A DNA stretch of 5,723 nucleotides from Prevotellaceae bacterium. Its GTDB lineage: Bacteria > Bacteroidota > Bacteroidia > Bacteroidales > UBA932. The notes beneath the pieces were generated by a model. The model did not search any database. It was not told the DNA's origin and saw only the letters and a program-made list of their open reading frames with translations. How positions within the stretch are numbered: the first letter of the stretch is position 1; each line of letters begins with the position of its first letter. The position numbers were made by a program, and so were the translations under genes. Below, piece after piece: positions 1 to 5,723 of the stretch. Location: contig JAISPE010000053.1 of assembly GCA_031275145.1 (NCBI GenBank), positions 1 to 5,723 of the forward strand, written 5' to 3'.

Positions 1-3000
1 ACTCTCAGTTCGTATTCGAACACGTATGTTCCTTTCCGCAAATACGGAATGAAGAAATTGTTTGATGCGTCCTTAATATTTTCATAATACCGCAGGCCGT
101 CCTGATAGCGGTGTCCCGACAGAGTTTTCACCGGCTCGAAACCTGCGGCGCGCATGTCTTTCAGATGTACGTATTCGTAATCGCGGTCGGCTCTCAGTTC
201 CATGCGCACGACGACTGCATCGCCGACTTTCAGCGGATTCTTGCCGTTTACGGGCGACAGTTCCGCACCTTTGGCCGTGATTCTTTTCAGGAACAGCTGT
301 TTCTTCAGTTTCAGGTTTGTTTCGGAATCCGTAATCCTGTCCAGCGATTCAAAATACTGCCAGTACATTCCGCCCCATGCGATGCCGCTGCTGTTGGGAT
401 TCTTCACTTTCAGCACAGCCATTCCGGTTGAAATATCGCTGCCGTTCCATGCCGTTTTCACGTATCCCGTACCGGGCTCGGGACGGATTTCTTCTTTGGC
501 GATTTCGGCAAGATGTTTCCCTGCGATTTCGATATCGATGATTCCGTTGCTGTCGAGAAGGTTATCGCCGGTGGACAGCAGCGCGTAACAGGCTTCCGTT
601 GTGGCTTTGGTCGTTTTCCAGCTGTTGGTCTGCCTGTTCCGCAACAGCCAGATTTTCATTTCTTCGACAGCCTGTTTATCGCCGGTCACCTCGCTGAAGG
701 CTTCGATCAGCATCGCCTGTGTTTCTATCGGCGCCTGATACCAGAAATATCCTGCCACATTGCTGTTCCAGTACATGCCCGTTTCTTCCGACTGCACGGC
801 GTGTTCTTTCAGCGAGCGGATTATTTTCGCTGCTGTTTCACTGTCGCCGAAACGCTTCATCACTAAGGATGTCATTGCCCGGGCATAGATGTTGAACTCT
901 GTCCAGTATTTTCCGGCCTGACCGTAATAATATTTGAACGCTTCGTTATCCGGCCTGTGTTTGCTGAAACTGCAAGTATACAGATAATGCAGCTGTTCGT
1001 ATCCGATATGCTGATCTTCGAGGTTGATATTTCTGTTTTCCTTCAGCCTGCCGTAATCGTCTATTATCCGGGAATCTAAGTATTTCAATCCTTTGCTGAT
1101 TATATCGCCGGTACTGTTTGCAAAATCGTCATTCAGAGCGTTCAGCTTTTTCAGATGTTCGAGGCCGGCCACTATGTGCTGAGTGATGAAACGGCTTGCC
1201 TGCAATCCGTCGAACCATGGAAATCCGCCGTCGTTCAGCTGCATTTTGATCAGTTTGCCGACTGCTTTCTGCTGTTCGTTTTTCATTCTGTTCAAATCGA
1301 ATAACAGGGCTGTCCGTTTTTTGCGTTCCGTTTCGTTTTGAGCCTGCATAACCCAGGGTGTTTCTTCAAGCAGTACCTGTTTCAGTTCCTGATTTTTTTC
1401 CAGATTCGACAGCAGCGCCTCGCTGTTTTCGGGCAGGTCGCGCCATGCGTCGAATATTTGCCTTATGCGCGGCGAACTGTTTATGACCGTCGATGCAAGC
1501 GAATTGGCGTAAAACCGTGCAAACGTCTGTTCGGCACATTCGTAGGGATATTCCATCATGTACGGAATGGACTGTACGGCGTACCAGGCCGGACTGGATG
1601 TAAATTCAAGCGTCAGACGGTGATTGCGCAGTACTTTGGAATGACTGTCCCTGAGGCGGTCGAATACAAACTCTTTTTGCTGTCCCGCACGTATGCTGAA
1701 CGGCATTGTTTCGGTTACCATGGTGGAATTGAGCATCACAGGGACAGTTTTCTCCTCGCCGTCGGAATGACTGTCCGCCTGCGCTGTGACTCTGTACGTG
1801 ATGGCCTGAACGCCTTCGGGAATTTTCAAACGCCATTTCACGACTGTACTTTCGTGTGCCTTTACTGTAAAATCCTGCGTTCCGGAAGTCTGTATGATTT
1901 CCGTATCGACAGGCTGCATCGAACAGGCGTCGTACAGGTGCAGTACGGCCTGTCCGGCGAGGCTGCTGTCCGAAATACTGTTTATTTTGGCGGTAAAATC
2001 AATCAGGTCATCTTCACGGAAAAAACGTGGAGCGTTGGCCGTTATCATGACTTTTTTACGGGTAATCAGTTCGTTCGTTATATCTCCCGCTTTCAAATCC
2101 TCTGTATGTGCGAATCCCAGCATCTTCCAGCGGGTAAGCGATTCGGGAACAGTAAATTCAATCCGTATTTCGCCATGTTCGTCGGTGCGAAGTTGCGGAT
2201 AGAAAAATGCCGTTTCGCTGAAGTTGCGTCGAGGAACAATATTTGGTTGGGACGACTTGGGCTGGATTGAGACATCCTCCTCCCCGACAACTTCCATTTC
2301 GAGAGACTGATTCAATCCGCGTACAAAAAACGGAATAGTATGTTCCGATTTTATAGCATGAACGACCTGTTCCGATTTTCTAGCGCCGAAAGCAACAACT
2401 GCAACCTCGCTGAGTGGAGACGACTCGCTGAATTCAAACTCATATACAGGCCATTTATACATTCTTGCAGTGTTTATTGCCTGATACGGCATTTGCCAGC
2501 CGGTGAATACAAAACGCTGCCGGTAAATGGACTGGAATATGCCCGACCAGGAATGGCGGGTAAATGCGTCTAACGAAGCGTCGTAAAGAGTTGCAACCAT
2601 TTCGGCGGCTTCTTTTTCCCCGTTTCTGTTTTTCACTGTTAAAGACCATTTTTCATGTTCGCCGGGTAAAAGTTCGTCACGGAAAGTGGTAAACTTTATA
2701 TCCAGCTGTCTGTTGGAATACGGTACGTTTATATGCTGTATGTTTGTGTACGTTCTGTTGTTCTGTACCATTACAAACTGCACGGTAAATCCGCCGCGAT
2801 ATTCTTCCTTTACGGGAATGATAACCGGTTTCGGGATATTGCCCGCGACAATGCTTTTCTGTTCAGTCACGCGGTTATTCAATATTATATCATAATAGAT
2901 GTACGATTTCTGTTCGCCTCCGGCAACCATAAATTCGACATTTTCTCCGGGCTCGGCGGAACTGTTTGCCGTCGGCGTCACCCAGTTATTCATGTCTCTC

Positions 3001-5723
3001 AAATGAGCGGGATTTGTTTTACTGAGCAAATATACGTAGCGCACATCGTCGCTTTCGATGCTGTCGGCGCTTTTCGCTTTTATATCTATCCGGTACCATC
3101 CCGACTGAGCGCCTGACAGCGCTTCAAGACTGAGTTTGTTGAACCTGAGACTGTCCTCTCTGCGTACGGGAGATTTTATGTCCGCTGTTTTGGTTTGATA
3201 CGAGATGATTTGTTTTTCGTCGGCGAATTTTTCGGGACGGTTATCTTCGTCGTAGATATCGGCAGGAAAATGCTTTTCAAATTCGGAGCGTGAAATTGTG
3301 AATGTATCGGGCTTCTCCCACAGGCGGTCGCGCAAAGTCCTTTCCGGAGATTTAAGCGCTGTGACTGTTACCGATATGTCGGCCGGAACAAAATTTCCGT
3401 TAAGGTTCGTTGTGGTTAAATCGAAGATCGCCGGATTGCCGGAAATGATGTTTTCGGGCAGAGATGTTTTTATCAGCAGCGGGATTTTCCCTGTTTTGAC
3501 CGACAGGTTTGCACCGCGTGTTTCGCCGTTGGCGTCGGTCGCTTCCGCCACGATTTCGTAGGTATATATCAGGTCGCTGTATTCAAGGTTTTCGGCTTCG
3601 GCCTTGAAACCGATAACGAATTTACCGGCGCCGTCAGTATTCAGTGTGCCGGAAGAAATCTGGCGTGTGGCTCGCGGTATCACCGGGTACCACCACCGGA
3701 ATAAACGGTATTGCAGATGCCGCACAATCCGGTACTGCACTCTGGCATTGTCGACATTATAATTGGCAAAACCTTTGACAGTGCCGCTGACATGTATGCT
3801 GTCATTCAGCCGGTATGCTCCTTTCAGGGGATCGAATTTCACCTCAAATGTCGGCCGTTTATATTCGGCTACCTGAATATAATGCTGTCCGTATTCCGTA
3901 CGCAGGGACATCATTCCGTTCAGCAGATTTTGCGGTATGGCGAAACTTCCCTGTACCGTCCCGTAGTCGCCGGTCGTGAGTTTCTGTGTGGCAACGGTTT
4001 TATTGTTGGCGTCCCGAAATTCGACATCGACAGAAATCCCGGTCAGGGGTTTATCCGCATTTCCGTCACGCCTTGTAAGACAGAGAGCCTTGTAATAAAC
4101 CGTCTGTCCCGGCCGGTATATCGAGCGGTCGGTGAAAAACACTGTCTGCTGCGGCTTTTCTTCCTCTCCGGAATAAAAATGAGTGTGTAAATAAAACAGT
4201 GTATGTCGATCCCTGTTTTTTGTGACGGTAATTTTTTGGGGATACATATTGTGCCGGATATAAGCGATTCCATTGTTGCCGGCGGTATAGCGTTCGACTT
4301 TCGAGTCTTTACGGATATATTCTATCTGTGCATTTTCCACAGGTTTGCCGCTCCTGCTGTCGGCGACATACAGCTGGATAAGCAGATCGTCGCTGTCGCT
4401 GTTTTCTGTAAACATTTTTTCGTTGCCCGTACGCATGACGACGGCAAGGGGCGATACCTGAACGGTTGTGCTGGCTATGACATGCCGGCGACTGACACTG
4501 TCGTATAAATCCGGCATGTTTGATGCAAATATCGCATATAAACCCTGCGGCAGTCTGTTGATTATTATTTCGGTTATGTGTTCGCGATAATCGTTTTGCG
4601 AAGGCAGGACAGCTGTCTGTGTCGCAAAGGGTTTTTTACCGGTGAAATCTTTGGCTTTGACACTGGAACGCGATTTTGACATATAGTCGTCGCTGATACT
4701 GAAAAACCACAAATGAAGAGTGTCCATATTCCGGTATTTTACCGATGCAAGAATCGGAGTATCGGGATACTGGGTCGATGTCAGGGTTATTCCTGCCGAC
4801 GGATTTTCGATTTCTTTCTGCAATATCTGTGCAGATCCCGTAATATGTTCCCCGGTGGCTTTAGAAATTATTCGGGTACACAAATCGTGTGCCTCCCTGC
4901 TTTTAGCCAGATTGTTTTGATAAAAAATAGCCAGATCGTATGCAATATAACACCATTCGTTCCTGCCCTCATATTCGTTCATCAGTGTTTTCAGCGCGTT
5001 TTCGTAACGGGCGTCCCTGTCGTTATAATTTCCCGCATTATGTATATACTTCAACCGCTCCATGTCAACGCTTACCAGCGCTTTCGGACTTTGACCGGGC
5101 TGTATCTGGAATTTCAGCAGTTCCTGATATAAACGGATAGCCTGATATTCGGCAGACAGAGTGTCGTCCGTAACGGTTTTGCAGTTTACAAACGTGTGAA
5201 CACCGGCAAAATATTCGGGATCGTCCGGCACAAATGCATCTTGAGGGTTTCTGTGGCGCCACAGATTGCTGAAAGCGTTGATTGCCCTTAATGCCAGCCA
5301 GTCGTAGAGGGTTGATGTATAATGCCGGTTGATGAGAATAGACTGTTCGAAAATGAGATTATATTTGTCGAACGGTGTCTGTTGCAGCAGTTTTTCCTCG
5401 TGTACGGACAGCCTGTAATATTTGATGATTTCTTCATACAGACGTGTGATATCCCATGTTTCGACATCGTCGCCGGTGTCCGTATGTGTTCGATTCATAA
5501 TCTTCCAGTGATTGTTGTTGTAATACTTCATTAAAACGTCGCCGGTAATCGAGTATACGACTGATTTTGCGGGTTGCGGCAACCGTTTTGCATCCTGTTG
5601 CAGTGAATCGAATACGGTCTTAACCGACGATTTCTCCATCTTTTCCTGCGCCATGACACGGTGAATAACCGCTCTAACGGCCTGTTCATAATCTTCGTGA
5701 CGCAGCGCACGGCCGTATATTTC
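1..5723 (-). CDS. Alpha-2-macroglobulin family protein (thioester protease trap), partial at both ends
   Basis: One uninterrupted frame of 1907 codons (5723 down to 3) fills the window; start and stop both lie outside it. Family members are secreted or envelope-anchored protease traps: a protease cuts the bait, the protein changes shape, and an internal thioester couples to the attacker. In order, I see a helix-rich N-terminus (residues 1-305), macroglobulin domains with TDRSIYRPGQTVYYK (531-545), a pre-bait domain (about 916-1136), a likely bait linker (1137-1166), the A2M motif NFSETAFFYPQL (1167-1178), the thioester motif CAEQ (1396-1399), LNDGGFPWFDG in the alpha/alpha domain (1496-1506), and a C-terminal domain. 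There is no frameshift, internal stop or missing core domain. The wording of the motifs and the long N-terminus match Bacteroidota members rather than E. coli YfhM. Signal peptide, lipobox and neighbours are not visible, so cellular location and operon context are inferred from the family only. Confidence 0.96.
3..557 (-). other. C-terminal part: second CUB half and C-terminal macroglobulin domain, truncated (residues about 1723-1907)
   Basis: After the toroid come beta strands IIDIEIAGKHLAEI and GMAVLKVKN, then SGIAWGGMYWQYFESLDRIT, the usual ending of the CUB-like domain. A last sandwich follows with NPLKVGDAVVVRMELRADRD, then YVHLKDMRAAGFEPVK and RKGTYVFEYELRV, equivalent in position to the receptor-binding/C-terminal macroglobulin domain of the family. 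The window ends inside this domain, at a strand that homologues follow with about 40 more residues; the stop codon therefore lies just left of base 1 in window coordinates. No truncation of the real gene is implied. Confidence 0.75.
558..1592 (-). other. Thioester-containing alpha/alpha-toroid domain (residues about 1378-1722)
   Basis: The domain opens with PAWYAVQSIPYMMEYPYECA, the conserved lead-in to the thioester, and continues as a series of helices typical of the terpenoid-cyclase-like toroid. Internal landmarks are LNDGGFPWFDG (1496-1506), SRFITQHIVAGLEHLKKL, the YEQLHYLYTCSFS helix, the GYFWYQAPIETQAMLIEAF helix and SWKTTKATTEACYALL (from Ser1701) near the end. In active family members the domain shields the Cys-Gln thioester until bait cleavage, then exposes it for covalent attachment to the protease. 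All helical landmarks expected for the family are present without gaps. Confidence 0.87.
1527..1538 (-). other. Thioester motif Cys-Ala-Glu-Gln
   Basis: Codons for Cys1396, Ala1397, Glu1398 and Gln1399 lie in the context YPYECAEQTFARFYA. The Cys and Gln sit at the i and i+3 spacing that allows the internal beta-cysteinyl-gamma-glutamyl thioester of alpha-2-macroglobulins and complement C3/C4 (CGEQ in animals, CLEQ or similar in many proteobacteria). Both bond-forming residues are present, so the trap should be able to couple covalently, unlike family members that have lost the Cys. Actual bond formation cannot be seen from sequence. Confidence 0.9.
1944..2225 (-). other. A2M domain (PF00207-like, residues about 1167-1260)
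   Basis: NFSETAFFYPQL (1167-1178), then RTDEHGEIRIEFTVPESLTR and WKMLGFAHT, is the signature of the A2M domain: an ETAFF(Y/F)P strand, a turn with (D/E)xxG, and FTxPESLTxW. It joins the bait to the thioester half of the protein. The strands from about residue 1215, including RFFREDDLIDFTAKINSISD and LHLYDAC, lead into the first half of the CUB-like domain (to about residue 1377, base 1593), into which the thioester domain is inserted in this family. The domain is intact. Confidence 0.85.
2226..2315 (-). other. Probable bait region (residues about 1137-1166)
   Basis: Directly before the A2M motif NFSETAFF lies a polar, low-hydrophobicity linker, LNQSLEMEVVGEEDVSIQPK followed by SSQPNIVPRR. 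It has the position and disordered character of a bait, the segment a protease must cut to spring the trap. It offers acidic sites (EE, ED), a single Lys, and an Arg-Arg pair at residues 1165-1166 that trypsin-like enzymes could use. Homologues I recall often have longer, Ala/Glu-rich baits here, so this one appears short. The exact borders are inferred from the flanking conserved motifs. Confidence 0.5.
2316..2978 (-). other. Pre-bait macroglobulin domain, A2M_BRD-like (residues about 916-1136)
   Basis: The strands around AEPGENVEFMVAGG (residues 923-936), RGGFTVQFVMVQNNRTY and LLPGEHEKWSLTVKN (PGE at 1020-1022) match the organisation of the domain Pfam names A2M_BRD (PF07703), which leads into the bait region. 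It continues through MVATLYDASLDAF, the strand after which family members usually run into a loop with large aromatic residues (here SWSGIFQSIYRQRF). This part supports the bait and is expected to rearrange when the bait is cut. The assignment rests on motif order and resemblance, not on a profile search. Confidence 0.65.
2341..2384. repeat. Short in-frame direct repeat, 17 bases, two copies 27 bases apart
   Basis: TGTTCCGATTTTATAGC at 2341-2357 recurs as TGTTCCGATTTTCTAGC at 2368-2384, with 16 of 17 bases identical. The period of 27 bases is exactly nine codons, so in the minus-strand protein it gives ARKSEQ and AIKSEH (residues 1114-1119 and 1123-1128) just before the likely bait region. 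It could be a remnant of a small tandem duplication or chance similarity; I see no third copy. Confidence 0.6.
2979..3845 (-). other. Central macroglobulin domains with an acidic/basic insertion (residues about 627-915)
   Basis: Beta-rich sequence typical of the MG4-MG5 part of the scaffold, including TDGAGKFVIGFKAEAE and YEIVAEATDANGETRGA, which are repeated strand-turn patterns seen in macroglobulin and related Ig-like folds. Between two strands sits a longer charged stretch starting at RLWEKPDTF (Trp at residue 802) and running through FEKHFPADIYDEDNRPEKF. From memory, a PD-x-F ... F-x-x-x-FP-x-D-x-Y insertion at this place is shared by many Bacteroidota homologues, so I take it as lineage-specific structure and not as foreign DNA. 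Domain limits are approximate. Confidence 0.6.
3846..4148 (-). other. MG2-type macroglobulin domain with RPGQ motif (residues about 526-626)
   Basis: The segment FFTDRSIYRPGQTVYYKALC (residues 529-548) is the best-conserved signature of the family outside the thioester: an aromatic pair, TDR, IYRPGQ, and an alternating strand. It corresponds to the region Pfam calls MG2 (PF01835). The domain ends at about AEYKRPTFEVKF (from residue 619), another common family boundary leading into the next sandwich. All key residues of the RPGQ turn are present, so this part is structurally intact. Confidence 0.88.
4149..4808 (-). other. First macroglobulin beta-sandwich domains (residues about 306-525)
   Basis: Beta-strand-rich sequence starts at ENPSAGITL (residues 306-314) and continues with PILASVKYRNMDTLHLWFF, which resembles the opening macroglobulin domain of bacterial family members. 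A second sandwich begins near residue 424 (SPLAVVMRTG) and carries LLIQLYVADSRSGKPVENAQIEY, the usual pattern of a strand, a turn with SGKP(V)xxA, and another strand. These domains form the first part of the macroglobulin ring scaffold. The boundaries are approximate and judged by eye. Confidence 0.7.
4809..5723 (-). other. N-terminal helix-rich region (residues 1-305)
   Basis: This stretch precedes the first beta-sandwich domain. It is rich in Leu, Ala, Glu, Lys, Tyr and Gln in helix-like spacing (for example YEEIIKYYRLSVHEEKLLQQ and YQAIRLYQELLKFQ) and looks like stacked helical hairpins, possibly a TPR-like solenoid. Similar N-terminal extensions are usual in Bacteroidota alpha-2-macroglobulins and absent from the animal proteins. 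Its role is unknown to me; a docking or surface-positioning role is only a guess. There is no signal peptide in the visible part, and the visible sequence begins inside a helix (EIYGRALRHEDYEQAVRAV), so the true start and any secretion signal must lie beyond base 5723. Met24 and Met29 are unlikely starts because the frame is open and family-like upstream of them. Confidence 0.7.

Noticed and set aside
111..866. Overlapping plus-strand open frames (111-431, 202-588, 513-866)
   Set aside because: They overlap one another in different frames and are antisense to the toroid and C-terminal domains. No family resemblance or plausible upstream signal supports them.
1606..1836. Short minus-strand open frames in other registers (1606-1836, 2093-2290, 2455-2649, 4043-4273, 5065-5262)
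   Set aside because: They are out-of-frame readings of the same strand as the large gene, with Arg/Ser-rich translations and no domain resemblance.
1338..2270. 310-codon open frame on the plus strand as a separate gene
   Set aside because: It lies wholly antisense to the A2M and first CUB-half coding region in exact codon register. Its translation shows no recognisable domain, and its length follows from the rarity of TTA, CTA and TCA in the real gene.
3270..3340. Charged insertion around RLWEKPDTF as a frameshifted or horizontally acquired segment
   Set aside because: The reading frame is continuous on both sides, base composition does not obviously shift, and similar insertions are recalled from other Bacteroidota homologues.
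3711..4190. 159-codon plus-strand open frame
   Set aside because: Antisense to the conserved MG2-type domain with TDRSIYRPGQ. The minus-strand protein is clearly the conserved one; this frame is a shadow.
4713..5534. Plus-strand open frames of 139 and 70 codons opposite the N-terminal region
   Set aside because: The minus-strand frame continues here with family-like helical sequence joined without a break to the macroglobulin domains, so these are antisense by-products.
5637..5654. Internal ATG codons (Met24, Met29) near the right edge as the gene start
   Set aside because: The frame stays open upstream to the window edge with sequence in keeping with the family, and a secreted protein of this type needs a signal peptide, which is not present after these Met codons.

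Overview
The whole window is the inside of one very large protein-coding gene on the minus strand. Reading the complement from base 5723 down to base 3 gives 1907 consecutive codons with no stop. The frame runs off both ends, so neither the start codon nor the stop codon is visible. The translation is recognisable along its length as a large alpha-2-macroglobulin-family protein (thioester protease trap) of the type common in Bacteroidota. Residue numbers used here count from the first visible codon (bases 5723-5721); the true N-terminus lies further upstream.

Layout in protein order, which is right to left on the window. Bases about 4809-5723 encode a helix-rich N-terminal region of about 305 residues. 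Bases about 2979-4808 encode a chain of beta-sandwich macroglobulin (MG) domains, including the family hallmark TDRSIYRPGQTVYYK. Bases about 2316-2978 encode the domain before the bait, and about 2226-2315 a short polar linker that is the likely bait. Bases about 1944-2225 encode the A2M domain, with NFSETAFFYPQL. Bases about 558-1592 encode the thioester-containing alpha/alpha domain, with an intact Cys-Ala-Glu-Gln motif at 1527-1538. Bases 3-557 encode the second half of the CUB-like domain and most of the C-terminal macroglobulin domain. From memory of related proteins I expect roughly 40-60 residues to be missing at the N-terminus (including a secretion signal) and roughly 40 at the C-terminus, giving a full protein near 2000 residues.

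The organism is probably a member of the Bacteroidota. The reasons are the long N-terminal helical extension, the YPYECAEQT form of the thioester motif, and the wording of the MG2 and A2M motifs. Genus cannot be determined. No RNA gene, promoter, terminator, mobile element or CRISPR array is visible, and there is no intergenic DNA. The many open frames on the plus strand are antisense shadows of this gene. I see no multi-gene or undescribed system here; the points worth a second look are internal features of the one protein.
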